Translations under genes and position numbers: made by a program | Shown here: positions 25,761-34,345 of the stretch, piece after piece | Layout: each line of letters starts with the position of its first letter | Position numbering within the stretch: position 1 is the first letter of the stretch | The notes under the pieces: model-generated | Seen by the model: only the letters and a program-made list of their open reading frames with translations | What the model was told of the DNA's origin: nothing | Databases searched by the model: none | Assembly: GCF_004799755.1 (NCBI RefSeq) | Contig: NZ_SLUB01000008.1 | Span: 62,001 to 126,000, forward strand | Source of the DNA: Bacillus timonensis | GTDB lineage: Bacteria > Bacillota > Bacilli > Bacillales > Bacillaceae_L | DNA: 64,000 bases | Direction of reading: 5' to 3'

Positions 25761-26426
25761 ATGGAACGACATATTTTAATCGTACTACCTCATCCAGATG
25801 ATGAAGCATTTGGAGTTTCAGGTTTTATTAGCTTAAACACACAAAAAGGGGTTCCCGTAACATATGCTTGCTTAACATTAGGGGAGATGGGCAGAAATCT
25901 TGGAAATCCGTTTTTTGCAACGAGAGAGACCTTACCTGAGATCCGTAAGAAAGAGCTTAAAGAAGCTTGTAAGGCATGTGGAATTACAGATCTTCGCATG
26001 CTAGGCTATCGTGATAAAACATTAGAATTCTTAGATCCTGAAGAAATTGCAGATACCATTGAAGGAGTCATCAAGGAAGTAAACCCATCACTTGTTATTA
26101 CATTTTATCCAGGACACGGTGTTCACCCTGACCATGATGCGACAGGTGAAGCTACCATTCGGGCCGTGAAGCGAATTCCGAAAGAAAACAGACCAAAGGT
26201 ATATTGCAAAGCCATCACTCACGACCGTGTTGAAAAGATTGGTGAGCATGATGTCGAATTCGATGTTAGTGAAGTATTAGACAAGAAAATTGCAACATTA
26301 AAAGCGCATCGTTCCCAAACAGAGGGACTTATGGGCAATTTACTTCAGAAAATCGATAACAAAGAAGATGAAGTGTTGGATTGGCTTCGGACTGAAGTAT
26401 ATTGGACCTATAAATTCGATGAGTAG
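25761..26426 (+). CDS. bshB2: Bacillithiol biosynthesis deacetylase BshB2
   Basis: Zinc deacetylase of the LmbE/PIG-L family, 221 aa. Zinc and catalytic motif HPDDE at residues 11-15 (PHPDDEAFG), second metal block GHGVHPDHDATG (about 117-128), and AHRSQT near the C-terminus. It removes the acetyl group from GlcNAc-malate to give GlcN-malate for bacillithiol, the main low-molecular-weight thiol of Bacillus. Start ATG behind AAAGGAG. It forms a unit with yojF and probably the following small gene (14-base gap). Confidence 0.92.
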   Translation: MERHILIVLPHPDDEAFGVSGFISLNTQKGVPVTYACLTLGEMGRNLGNPFFATRETLPEIRKKELKEACKACGITDLRMLGYRDKTLEFLDPEEIADTIEGVIKEVNPSLVITFYPGHGVHPDHDATGEATIRAVKRIPKENRPKVYCKAITHDRVEKIGEHDVEFDVSEVLDKKIATLKAHRSQTEGLMGNLLQKIDNKEDEVLDWLRTEVYWTYKFDE

Positions 26427-26440
26427 GGACTAGGAGCTTT

Positions 26441-26758
26441 GTGCTATTAGACATTAAAGGAGCTCTTAAAATCATGGAGAATGTTTCGGTTGATTATGAT
26501 CGACTTTTAAAAGCATACCAATCACTATGGATGAATAGAAGGCTGTGGCAAAAGGACCTGAGCAGTGAGGATATCCTTCGGGCAACCATTCAGAGGGACT
26601 TACATGATGAGTTAACCCATCCAAGGTTACGAAAAACCCCGTATGAAAAATTTTTCATGGCAAGTAAACGAATTTTTGAATCTAGCTTACCAATCGAAGA
26701 TAAACTTCACATCCAGCGTGTGTATCTCGAAGAAATGGAAAATGTGAAGAAAATGTAA
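26441..26758 (+). CDS. Small protein of unknown function downstream of bshB2
   Basis: Charged, mostly helical protein of 105 aa (LLKAYQSLWMNRRLWQKDL, KLHIQRVYLEEMENVKK) without known motif. GTG start at 26441 lies five bases behind TAGGAG; an in-frame ATG at 26474, behind AAAGGAG at a wider spacing, is also possible and would shorten it to 94 aa. It follows bshB2 by 14 bases, so it is probably co-transcribed. It may be a partner in the same pathway, but nothing in the sequence shows this. Confidence 0.6.
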   Translation: MLLDIKGALKIMENVSVDYDRLLKAYQSLWMNRRLWQKDLSSEDILRATIQRDLHDELTHPRLRKTPYEKFFMASKRIFESSLPIEDKLHIQRVYLEEMENVKKM

Positions 26759-26892
26759 ACAAAACAAGAAAAAATTTACAAATAGTACAAAAAGCAGTTG
26801 TACAACTCTTGGGTTTCCTTTATAATCTGTGCATATACAAGCATGGCTCGTCAAAATATCTCAGTATATCGAGTAATGAAAGGGGTATTTTT

Positions 26893-27084
26893 ATGGAGAT
26901 GAACATGTATATGGAAATTTCATTGATCTTATTTTTGATCTTTGCATTTTCCTTCGCACATTCGATTTTTAAAGGAACTCACAGAAGAGTAGCCAAAATC
27001 ATTAGTGCAACGGTTATCAGTTTATGTTCATTTGTAATTATTTGGAGAACAGCAAGTCTATTAACATATTTTCATTCATTTTAA
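26893..27084 (+). CDS. Small double-segment membrane protein (63 aa)
   Basis: Start placed at ATG 26893 (MEMNMYMEISLIL) behind AAAGGGG; the longer frame from 26809 has no start signal. Two hydrophobic segments (ISLILFLIFAFSFAHSIF and IISATVISLCSFVIIW) flank a basic loop (KGTHRRVAK). No family recognised. The unit ends in a clean terminator. Confidence 0.6.
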   Translation: MEMNMYMEISLILFLIFAFSFAHSIFKGTHRRVAKIISATVISLCSFVIIWRTASLLTYFHSF

Positions 27085-27096
27085 AATGATGACCAA

Positions 27097-27129
27097 CCAA
27101 AAGAGCGAATGGAATTTCGCTCTTTTTTA
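27097..27129. terminator. Bidirectional terminator
   Basis: AAAAGAGCGAA pairs with TTTCGCTCTTTT, followed by a T run; placed between the small membrane gene and the converging gene at 27127. Confidence 0.85.
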
Positions 27130-27291
27130 TTGCTCTTCTCCCAAAATTGAACTAATTTTTTCAGGTGAAACAATATATAATCCCATTTCTTCCTCTAATT
27201 CCTCAATTGATTTATCAACGACCGTCTCTTCTTTTGATGGAAAGTTTTCCAAAATAATCACCTCGACAGCTAGTATGCCCATTCTTTGCAT
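27127..27291 (-). CDS. Small acidic protein of unknown function (about 54 aa)
   Basis: Start taken at ATG 27291 (MQRMGILAVEVIIL), just behind AAGAAGGA; the frame upstream has no signal. The product has a short beta-like segment (ILAVEVIILENF), then an acidic Glu-rich helix (DKSIEELEEEMGL). Divergent from the endonuclease IV gene, whose start lies 55 bases away. No family known; confidence that it is translated is moderate. Confidence 0.45.
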   Translation of the reverse strand: MQRMGILAVEVIILENFPSKEETVVDKSIEELEEEMGLYIVSPEKISSILGEEQ

Positions 27292-27345
27292 AGTTCCTTC
27301 TTTTATAGAAAAACTAAATGTATATGTTATATAGGAGACGAAACC

Positions 27346-28176
27346 ATGAGATTTGGAAGTCATATTAGTATCCGCGATGGGTATTTAGGTGCCGCTCGTC
27401 ATGCCGCAAAAATTGGGGCGAAGGCGTTTCAATACTTTCCGAAAAACCCACGAAGTCTGTCTGTAAAAGAATTTGATCGCCATGATGCAAACGAATGTGC
27501 GAGTTATTGTAAAGCCCACGATTTACGTACAATCGCTCACACTCCATATCCTACAAATTTAGTAGCTGATAAGGATCAAATAGGGATTGTGATGGATTCT
27601 TTATTAAATGATTTAGAGATTGCCAATGAATGCGGTTCAATTGGCGTTGTAGTTCACTTTGGTGTATTAAAAAATGCACCCAATCCTCTTGAAGGCTATC
27701 AACGGATGATCGAAACTCTAAATGAAGTTTTATCGAGATGGGATGGTGAAACTCTTATCTTATTAGAAAATAATGCTGGAAAAAGTGGACCCACTGGGAC
27801 AATGCTAGAGGAGCTTGTGCAAGTTAGACAACTGACAGATTTTCCAGAAAGAATCGGTTTTTGCTTAGATACGTGCCATTTATACGCTAGCGGAGTTTGG
27901 GATGGAGATAATTGGCGTGAGGTCGAGACAAAAGGGACGGAGCTTGGCTATTTTGAACATCTTAAAGCTGTACATCTAAATAATTCCGTATATCCGACAA
28001 GGTCGATGAAGGACCGACATGCTACTATTCCGAATGGGGAAATAAAAGTGGAGCAAATCAAGGAATTTTTGTCGAGCTCAGTGTTTGGCGGTATTCCATT
28101 TGTACTTGAAACACCTCATGAAAGCCATTTTTCGCATAAGGATGAGATCGAGTTTTTGAACGAGTTAATGAAATAG
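27346..28176 (+). CDS. nfo: Endonuclease IV (Nfo)
   Basis: Zinc-dependent AP endonuclease, 276 aa in a TIM-barrel (AP endonuclease 2 family). Start set at ATG 27346 (MRFGSHISIRDGYLGAA) behind ATAGGAGA; the open frame 60 bases upstream lacks a start signal. Metal-site blocks are in place: VVVHFGVLK, LLENNAGK, GFCLDTCHLYASG and KAVHLNNS, with FVLETPHES at the end. It cuts 5' to abasic sites; in B. subtilis nfo protects spore DNA. Single-gene unit ending at a bidirectional terminator. Confidence 0.92.
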   Translation: MRFGSHISIRDGYLGAARHAAKIGAKAFQYFPKNPRSLSVKEFDRHDANECASYCKAHDLRTIAHTPYPTNLVADKDQIGIVMDSLLNDLEIANECGSIGVVVHFGVLKNAPNPLEGYQRMIETLNEVLSRWDGETLILLENNAGKSGPTGTMLEELVQVRQLTDFPERIGFCLDTCHLYASGVWDGDNWREVETKGTELGYFEHLKAVHLNNSVYPTRSMKDRHATIPNGEIKVEQIKEFLSSSVFGGIPFVLETPHESHFSHKDEIEFLNELMK

Positions 28177-28207
28177 TTGCACACGACTGTAGACGAATAG
28201 CTAAATC

Positions 28208-28246
28208 AAAAAACCAGCCTTTCTAAAAGGCTGGTTTTCTCTTTAT
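28208..28246. terminator. Bidirectional terminator between nfo and the MATE gene
   Basis: AAACCAGCCT/AGGCTGGTTT stem with T runs on both sides. Confidence 0.85.
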
Positions 28247-29607
28247 TCCTCATTAAAATCGATTCGAGCTGCTTTCTGCTGAACAATCAGCAAGCGTCCT
28301 GATAACGTAATAGCACCAGCGGCAAGACCGACAATCAAACCTATCCAATATCCAAACGCACCAAGGGTGGTATACTTAGCCAACACATACCCGACTGGCA
28401 ATCCAATAACCCCATAAGAGATGAGTGTCATCACAAAAGTTGTGTTCACATCTTTGTACCCACGAAGTGCTCCTTGTATCGGAGCCGCAATCGCATCTGA
28501 AAGTTGGAAGAAGATTGCATAAATCAAAAATTGGGTTGTTAATGTAATAACAGCTTCATTTGTTGAGTACATTTTTGCAATCGGCTCTTGAAATACAAAA
28601 ATAATCAGTGCACAGACGATTGCCATCAATATAGCAATACAAATGCCTAAAATGCTATATTGTTTTGCATCCTTAAACCGTTTTGCACCAACCTCAAAAC
28701 CAACAACAATGGTTAAAGCCATTGAAATACTTAACGGAATCATGTAAAGCAAACTCGCAAAATTGATAGCGACCTGGTGTGCCGCAATCGTGATTGTATT
28801 AAATTCACTCATAAGCAACGTTACAGCTGAGAAAATACTCGTTTCGAAAAAGATCGCGAATCCAATCGGTAACCCAAGCTTTAATATTTCAGCCCAACTT
28901 GGAAGTGATACAGCATAAAGTTTGCGAAATACACGATACTCGACAAACGGCGGTCGAGTTAAAATAATCCAAACAGCTATGATGACAATCAGCCAGTACG
29001 TGATCGCAGTTGCATAACCAGCACCTGCACCGCCTAACTCAGGAAAGCCAAATTTTCCAAAAATCAACAAATAATTAAACAGCACATTAATCGGTAATGA
29101 AGATAGAGTGATAATCATCGTTACACGCGTGTGACCTAGTGCATCAATAAAGGATCTCAACACGGAATACACGAAAAGTGGAACGATCCCGAATGACAGC
29201 CCGATTATATATTCTTTTGCGATATCACGAACCTCGGATTCAAGCTTCATGAGATCTAAAATCGGATCTAACACAAAAGAGCCAACAACAGCTACAACTA
29301 GTGCAATAACGATTGAGATATAAACACCCTGCATCACCGAATAAGGCACTTTCTCCCTTTGTTTGGCACCAACATAGTGCGCTATTATGGGGGTGATAGC
29401 AACTAAAATTCCTGACAATCCAGTATAGACTGGCACCCAAAGACTTGATCCAATCGCTACACCGGCAAGGTCATTTGCCCCAGCGCGTCCTGACATCATT
29501 GTATCGACAAAATTAATGAGATTAAGACCTACCTGTGTAATAAGGATTGGAAAGAGGATATGCAAAAATAATTTATTTTTTTCTTTTAGATTAAATGTTT
29601 GGTTCAT
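28243..29607 (-). CDS. yojI: MATE-family multidrug efflux transporter (YojI/NorM-like)
   Basis: Na+ or H+-coupled drug exporter, 454 aa with twelve predicted membrane segments. Typical MATE sequence at the N-terminus: ILFPILITQVGLNLINFVDTMMSGR, then GVAIGSSLWVPVYTGLSGIL with a conserved Gly/Trp region; the second half repeats the fold (LGLPIGFAIFFETSIFSAVTLL). Start ATG at 29607. The symbol reflects family and position next to yojF-bshB2, as for yojI in B. subtilis. Substrates are unknown. Confidence 0.88.
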   Translation of the reverse strand: MNQTFNLKEKNKLFLHILFPILITQVGLNLINFVDTMMSGRAGANDLAGVAIGSSLWVPVYTGLSGILVAITPIIAHYVGAKQREKVPYSVMQGVYISIVIALVVAVVGSFVLDPILDLMKLESEVRDIAKEYIIGLSFGIVPLFVYSVLRSFIDALGHTRVTMIITLSSLPINVLFNYLLIFGKFGFPELGGAGAGYATAITYWLIVIIAVWIILTRPPFVEYRVFRKLYAVSLPSWAEILKLGLPIGFAIFFETSIFSAVTLLMSEFNTITIAAHQVAINFASLLYMIPLSISMALTIVVGFEVGAKRFKDAKQYSILGICIAILMAIVCALIIFVFQEPIAKMYSTNEAVITLTTQFLIYAIFFQLSDAIAAPIQGALRGYKDVNTTFVMTLISYGVIGLPVGYVLAKYTTLGAFGYWIGLIVGLAAGAITLSGRLLIVQQKAARIDFNEE

Positions 29608-29789
29608 TACGTATTCTTCTGCCTTCCATATTGATTAATGGATTATATCACAAAAATGACATGATTGAAGAGAAAATTTATTCTTACCAACATACAAGAC
29701 TCGTTCTTTTCCCTTTTTTAGTGTAAAGTAGTAAACAGGTATGAAAATAACCTTTGTAATCGAAACTAAGAGTGAAGGGGGAATCCAAC

Positions 29790-31028
29790 TTGATAAAGTT
29801 ATTTTCAGATAGTGATTTAGATGGAGTAGGATGTGGACTTGTTGCCAAGCTAGCATTTGGTGATGAAGTTGATGTCTCCTATTGCTCTTACCGAAACTTA
29901 AACGAACGTGTGGAAAAATATATTCAAAATCCTGAACACAATCAAGCAAAAGTTTACATAACTGATCTTGCTGTCAATGACAAAAATGAAAAGGCATTGG
30001 AGAAACGTCATAAAGCAGGGCACTACATACAGATGGTGGATCATCATAAAACGGCAATGCATTTTAATAAGTATGACTGGGGATTTGTCCTTGCTGAATA
30101 TGAATCAGGCAAGAAAACATGTGCAACCTCACTTTACTATGAATTTCTTCTTGAAAAAAATCTCATTCAAGAACATAAAGGATTAGAAGAATTTATCGAG
30201 CTTGTAAGACTCTATGACACATGGGAATGGGAATCTGAAAATCGAGTGGAAGCAAAGCGACTTAATGATTTATTTTTTATCATAGGAATTGAAGAATTCG
30301 AAGGGAAAATGCTTGAAAGACTTCAAAACAATCAAGATTCCTTTCAGTTAACAGAGGCTGAGGAGTTCCTATTAGATACTGAAGATAAGAAAATTGAACG
30401 CTATATCCATTCAAAAAACAGACAGATCGTTCAGACGTTTATTGAGGAGTATTGTGTGGGAGTGGTTCATGCTGAGCAATATATTTCTGAACTTGGTAAT
30501 GCACTTGGCAAACTAAATCCACATTTAGATTTGATTGCTCTCTTAAATGTTGGAACGAAAAAGATTGGACTTCGTACCATCCACGATGATGTCGATGTAT
30601 CAGAATTTGCAAAGCGTTATGGTGGAGGGGGACATCCAAAAGCATCTGGCTGTTCACTTGGTGACACGGCATTTGAGCTGTTTGTAAAAAATACGTTTCC
30701 ATTGTATGCAATACGCCATGATGCCCCTGAAAACGAACTGAATGTCAAAGGGAACGAACATGGGACTCTTCTTGTGAATCGAAAAGGAGAAAAATCGTTT
30801 ATCTTCAAAAAAGAGGACCATTGGGTGGTACATCATGAGAAGAAAACACTTGATGTAAAGTTTTTATCATTTGAAGAAGCTGAGCGGTTTATAAAACGGC
30901 AATTTGCAAGTGGTTTAGCGTTTGATAATGAACTTCTTTCTTACATAGGAGAGCATTTGAATAAGAAAGAAGATGCAATCAAAGCAAACCTCGAAGGTGC
31001 TCTAGTGAGTATAAAGAACCAATTTTAA
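29790..31028 (+). CDS. nrnB: DHH/DHHA1 nanoRNase NrnB-like
   Basis: Manganese-dependent phosphoesterase, about 412 aa. DHH-family motif I is DSDLDGVGCG near the start and the DHH signature is VDHHKTA at about residue 90; the DHHA1 motif GGGGHPKASGC comes at about 275-285. This order and length fit NrnB (YngD), which degrades short RNA oligonucleotides to nucleotides. Start moved from GTG 29772 to TTG 29790 behind AGGGGGA. Lies divergent from the MATE gene and just upstream of the toxin locus. Confidence 0.88.
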   Translation: MIKLFSDSDLDGVGCGLVAKLAFGDEVDVSYCSYRNLNERVEKYIQNPEHNQAKVYITDLAVNDKNEKALEKRHKAGHYIQMVDHHKTAMHFNKYDWGFVLAEYESGKKTCATSLYYEFLLEKNLIQEHKGLEEFIELVRLYDTWEWESENRVEAKRLNDLFFIIGIEEFEGKMLERLQNNQDSFQLTEAEEFLLDTEDKKIERYIHSKNRQIVQTFIEEYCVGVVHAEQYISELGNALGKLNPHLDLIALLNVGTKKIGLRTIHDDVDVSEFAKRYGGGGHPKASGCSLGDTAFELFVKNTFPLYAIRHDAPENELNVKGNEHGTLLVNRKGEKSFIFKKEDHWVVHHEKKTLDVKFLSFEEAERFIKRQFASGLAFDNELLSYIGEHLNKKEDAIKANLEGALVSIKNQF

Positions 31029-31056
31029 ATGAAACGTGTGTTCGCATGGTAAAATG

Positions 31057-31065
31057 TGCTATAAT
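31057..31065 (+). promoter_or_regulatory. Extended -10 promoter of the toxin gene
   Basis: TGCTATAAT (extended -10) 68 bases before the toxin ATG, which would give a leader of about 60 bases containing GGTGGTCGGCTAAGCTCCCA and the ribosome binding site AAAGGGGGTGAT. Confidence 0.55.
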
Positions 31066-31132
31066 AAAATGGCAATAGATTGTCCATAAGGGTGGTCGGC
31101 TAAGCTCCCAAGTGAAAGGGGGTGATGCCTAT

Positions 31133-31219
31133 ATGACGATTTATGAGAGCCTTGTGATTATGCTTTCGTTTGCGTCTCTTGTTGTTGCGATTCTATCTTT
31201 TGACAACAATAAAAAATAG
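31133..31219 (+). CDS. Holin-like type I toxin peptide (28 aa)
   Basis: Very short gene with a strong ribosome binding site (AAAGGGGGTGAT, seven bases before ATG). The product starts MTIYESLVIMLSFASLVVAI and ends LSFDNNKK: one membrane-spanning helix with a charged tail, the pattern of the Hol_Tox type I toxins of Bacillus (relatives of BsrG/TxpA). Downstream hairpins and a minus-strand promoter suggest a convergent antisense RNA. Such peptides damage the membrane when over-made; here the RNA partner would hold it in check. Too short to appear in common gene finders. Confidence 0.8.
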   Translation: MTIYESLVIMLSFASLVVAILSFDNNKK

Positions 31220-31262
31220 ACCTCCCTTTTTCCGCTAAAAATCGGGTGAGGTCTATTTTATC
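31213..31262. terminator. Hairpin at the toxin stop, probable antitoxin RNA terminator
   Basis: AAATAGACCTC and GAGGTCTATTTT pair across a 23-base loop just at and after the toxin stop codon; on the minus strand the stem is followed by TTTTTTATT. Confidence 0.6.
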
Positions 31263-31291
31263 TTAGGCTGATCCTCTTAGTGGGACCATTC

Positions 31292-31342
31292 TATTGCTAG
31301 ACCGTAGATGCTCCCAACATCTGCGGTCTATTTGTATTTTAC
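31292..31342 (+). terminator. Probable terminator of the toxin mRNA
   Basis: TAGACCGTAGATG and CATCTGCGGTCTA pair with one mismatch around CTCCCAA, followed by TTTGTATTTT. Confidence 0.7.
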
Positions 31343-31353
31343 GAGTATTTATC

Positions 31354-31359
31354 ATTATA
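31354..31359 (-). promoter_or_regulatory. -10 box for the antitoxin RNA
   Basis: Minus strand TATAAT, consensus -10; the nearest -35-like GTGACA is 21 bases upstream, which is too far, so the promoter may depend on other contacts. Confidence 0.35.
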
Positions 31360-31484
31360 ATACCATACCTTCAGCGAAAATGTCACAAATACTTGAATTT
31401 CAAGGTGAATTCATTGCCCTTACGTCTAAACTTCGATAAAATACATCAGGGTATAAAGATATGTATGAGAGGATTTGATACTTC

Positions 31485-32369
31485 ATGACAATTCAACTAG
31501 AGGATTTGACGTTACCGACAAATATACAAACTGAAATTTTAAATAGAAAGAAATATGCTTCCGGTGATGAGCTTTTAATTGGTAAAGGGGGGTATACTCC
31601 ATCAGATATCAATATTATTCGTGATGCCATTATTGCCTTAAGCATTGGCAAAAATGTGCTTTTAAAAGGACCTACCGGTTCCGGAAAAACAAAACTTGCC
31701 GAAACCATTTCTCATTTGTTTCAGCAACCAATGTATAGCATCAACTGCTCTGTTGATCTAGATGCAGAAGCATTACTTGGCTATAAAACCATTCAAGAGC
31801 ACGATGGAAAAATGAAAATTGAATTTGTTGCGGGACCTGTTATCAATGCAATGAAAAAAGGATATCTCCTTTACATCGATGAAATCAATATGGCAAAGCC
31901 AGAAACCTTGCCGATTTTAAACGGAGTGCTTGATTATCGAAAAATGATTACCAATCCGTTTACGGCTGAAGTCGTTCGCGCCGAAAATGGCTTTGGTGTC
32001 GTTGCTGCAATTAATGAGGGCTATGTTGGAACGGTTCCATTGAACGAAGCGTTGAAAAACCGCTTTGTGGTCATTGACGTTCCTTATATTCAAGGAGAAA
32101 CGCTTAAGGAAGTACTTCAAACACAAACTGCCTTACAGGATGAACAATTAATCAATCGATTTGTTTCCTTATCTTCTGATTTAATCACCCAGGTTCGTGG
32201 AGGTATGCTGTCGGAAGAGGCTGCATCCATTCGTGCATTGATTGATACGTGTGATTTAGCGATGTATATGCCACCGCTGCGTGCCATTGAACGTGGTATT
32301 ATTGAAAAACTGGAAGATGATCGAGAGAAAGCAGCGGTTAAAAATATAGCAGAAACTCTGTTTGAGTGA
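31485..32369 (+). CDS. yojN: MoxR-family AAA+ ATPase (YojN-like)
   Basis: ATPase of 294 aa. Walker A GPTGSGKT (about 60-67), Walker [14 protein letters not shown] (about 127-139), with sensor and Arg-finger residues in the region [17 protein letters not shown]. The MoxR/NorQ type works with a VWA-domain partner to load metals or remodel protein complexes; the partner gene follows directly and overlaps in its open frame. Start ATG at 31485, with a weak upstream GAGAGG. Matches yojN next to yojO in B. subtilis. Confidence 0.88.
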   Translation: MTIQLEDLTLPTNIQTEILNRKKYASGDELLIGKGGYTPSDINIIRDAIIALSIGKNVLLKGPTGSGKTKLAETISHLFQQPMYSINCSVDLDAEALLGYKTIQEHDGKMKIEFVAGPVINAMKKGYLLYIDEINMAKPETLPILNGVLDYRKMITNPFTAEVVRAENGFGVVAAINEGYVGTVPLNEALKNRFVVIDVPYIQGETLKEVLQTQTALQDEQLINRFVSLSSDLITQVRGGMLSEEAASIRALIDTCDLAMYMPPLRAIERGIIEKLEDDREKAAVKNIAETLFE

Positions 32370-32379
32370 GGTTTTACCA

Positions 32380-34296
32380 ATGAGATTTATTCAATTTAAT
32401 GATAAAAAGGTGGACTCCTTTTTGTTCATGGAATTATCCGACCTTGCCAAAACAATCTCGAAAAATCCTGAACTTGAAGTCGAGTTAGGTTATAAATCAT
32501 ACCTCGATCCGATTCAACAAAAAGTCATCATTAGTCATTTTTGGGACAACCGCCCAACTAGCGACAAACGTAATGGTTTATTAAGTGATGTCTTTATCCG
32601 AAGTATTGGAAGCATGAAGTACACGGATTTTAAGGAAACGAATCAGTATCTTAAATACTGTAAAAAGAGTGAACTTCCAAGCTTTGCAAAACAGCTGTTC
32701 ATGCTTTTTGAAGATTTTCGATTAGAAGAACTTTGTATAAAAGAACGGCCCGGAACAAGGAAGTCTTTTACTGAAAGACGACGAATTTATCGAAAGTATT
32801 ATGAGGATCAGCTCCATGTGAATATGGTCAAGAGTGTTCCGACGGATGCGCTGTTTAATGCACTATTTATACTCTTAACAGCAGAATCTCCACTTGAGGA
32901 GATTCCGTCCATTCAAGATAAAATTGACCTTGCCATGCCATTTCTGCGAAGTCAAGTTGCAAAAGTCTTTGATGCTAAATCTACAAGAGACATCATAAAA
33001 AGTTGTAAAGAAATAATCGATGTGTTAGAGGATGTCCTTGATGAAGATATGTTAAACACTTATTTTCATTTACCTGAGCTAGATTATGACATTCTTGAGG
33101 ACAGACTAAGAATTGATGATTTAAAACGCAAGGATAAATTGAAAAACAATGATGTGCTCGATGATGTGAAAAAAGGCGATGAGGATATCCATGAGGAGAA
33201 GTTCGAAACCTGGCATCGCGAAACAAGCACACCAACAAAAAGCTTTTTACAATTTGATTTGGAACAAGGGTCTAGAACGAATCTGATGGGTGAAGGGGCG
33301 AGAGAAGGCGAAGCGGGTGACCAAGCGCTAGGGATTGCCCAAGGCTCATCTCGTCGAAGCAAAAATAGCGATTACTCCAAACTCGAAGCAATGGAATTGG
33401 TCCATTCCGAGAAAGAGGGTTCCCAGGAATCCGAATTTGGGAAAGAAAATCGATTTGCCTATCCAGTCTTCAAAAAAGCACGAAAGCCAGTAGATGATGA
33501 GATTATTCAATACGAAAAAAACAAAACGATCATTGCTCCGTATCAGAAGAAGCTTAAACAAATGATTTTAAAAACATTGGAACATAAAAAGAATCTGCCA
33601 AGAGGGGATTTACATTTTGGCCGATTAAATAAAAAGCTTATTCGTATTTTTACGGACGATAATCCAAGATTATTTTATAAAAAAGAACAGCCATCACATC
33701 AAATTGATGCAGCATTTTCGTTATTAGTCGATTGCTCCGCTTCGATGTACGATAAAATGGATCAAACGAAGCTTGGGATTACATTGTTTCATGAAGCTTT
33801 AAAATCAGTTCAGGTTCCTCATGATGTAACAGGTTTCTGGGAGGATACCAATGATGCAGATAGTACGAAGCAACCGAATTACATGCAAACCGTGATTGAT
33901 TTTGATTCTAGTCTGAAGCGCAGCTATGGCACGGAAATCATGCAACTTGAGCCAGAGGAAGACAATCGTGACGGTTTTTCCATTCGTTTACAAACAAGGA
34001 AGCTATTACAGCGTAGTGAAAAACAAAAATTCTTACTTGTTTTTTCTGACGGTGAGCCTGCAGCATTTGATTATGAGCAAAATGGAATTATTGATACACA
34101 TGAAGCTGTGCTAAAAGCAAGGAAACATGGCATTGAAGTTATTAATGTTTTCTTATCAAATGGAGAGATTGATGAAGGCCAGATTACAACCATTCAAAAC
34201 ATTTACGGAAAGTACAGCATTTTAGTCCCTAACATTGATCAACTGCCAGATGTGCTGTTTCCTTTATTAAAAAAACTATTATATAAGAGTATCTAA
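32380..34296 (+). CDS. yojO: VWA-domain protein (YojO-like, NorD type)
   Basis: Partner of the MoxR ATPase, 638 aa. A helical N-terminal region is followed by an acidic, low-complexity linker (about 240-360), then a C-terminal von Willebrand A domain with MIDAS motif DCSAS (LLVDCSASMYDKMD) and FLLVFSDGEP. Start set at ATG 32380 (MRFIQFNDKKVDSF) behind GTGAGG, 10 bases after the yojN stop; the frame from TTG 32362 runs through that site. Family pairs activate enzymes such as nitric-oxide reductase or Rubisco; no client is visible here. Terminator at 34303. Confidence 0.88.
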   Translation: MRFIQFNDKKVDSFLFMELSDLAKTISKNPELEVELGYKSYLDPIQQKVIISHFWDNRPTSDKRNGLLSDVFIRSIGSMKYTDFKETNQYLKYCKKSELPSFAKQLFMLFEDFRLEELCIKERPGTRKSFTERRRIYRKYYEDQLHVNMVKSVPTDALFNALFILLTAESPLEEIPSIQDKIDLAMPFLRSQVAKVFDAKSTRDIIKSCKEIIDVLEDVLDEDMLNTYFHLPELDYDILEDRLRIDDLKRKDKLKNNDVLDDVKKGDEDIHEEKFETWHRETSTPTKSFLQFDLEQGSRTNLMGEGAREGEAGDQALGIAQGSSRRSKNSDYSKLEAMELVHSEKEGSQESEFGKENRFAYPVFKKARKPVDDEIIQYEKNKTIIAPYQKKLKQMILKTLEHKKNLPRGDLHFGRLNKKLIRIFTDDNPRLFYKKEQPSHQIDAAFSLLVDCSASMYDKMDQTKLGITLFHEALKSVQVPHDVTGFWEDTNDADSTKQPNYMQTVIDFDSSLKRSYGTEIMQLEPEEDNRDGFSIRLQTRKLLQRSEKQKFLLVFSDGEPAAFDYEQNGIIDTHEAVLKARKHGIEVINVFLSNGEIDEGQITTIQNIYGKYSILVPNIDQLPDVLFPLLKKLLYKSI

Positions 34297-34302
34297 TTAT
34301 GA

Positions 34303-34344
34303 AAGGGAGCAAAGCTATTCGCCAAAACGACTTTGCTCCCTATA
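34303..34344. terminator. Bidirectional terminator between yojO and the LuxR regulator
   Basis: GGGAGCAAAG (34305-34314) pairs with CTTTGCTCCC (34331-34340). Confidence 0.75.
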
Positions 34345-34345
34345 A

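Larger units (their letters stand above)
31210..31347 (-). ncRNA. Candidate antisense antitoxin RNA
   Basis: On the minus strand a TATAAT (31359-31354) lies about seven bases before a possible start near 31347. Transcription from there would cross the 3' untranslated region of the toxin mRNA and end at the hairpin 31257-31214, followed on this strand by TTTTTTATT. This is the geometry of BsrG/SR4-type toxin-antitoxin pairs. No good -35 is visible, so the exact start is uncertain. Confidence 0.45.
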
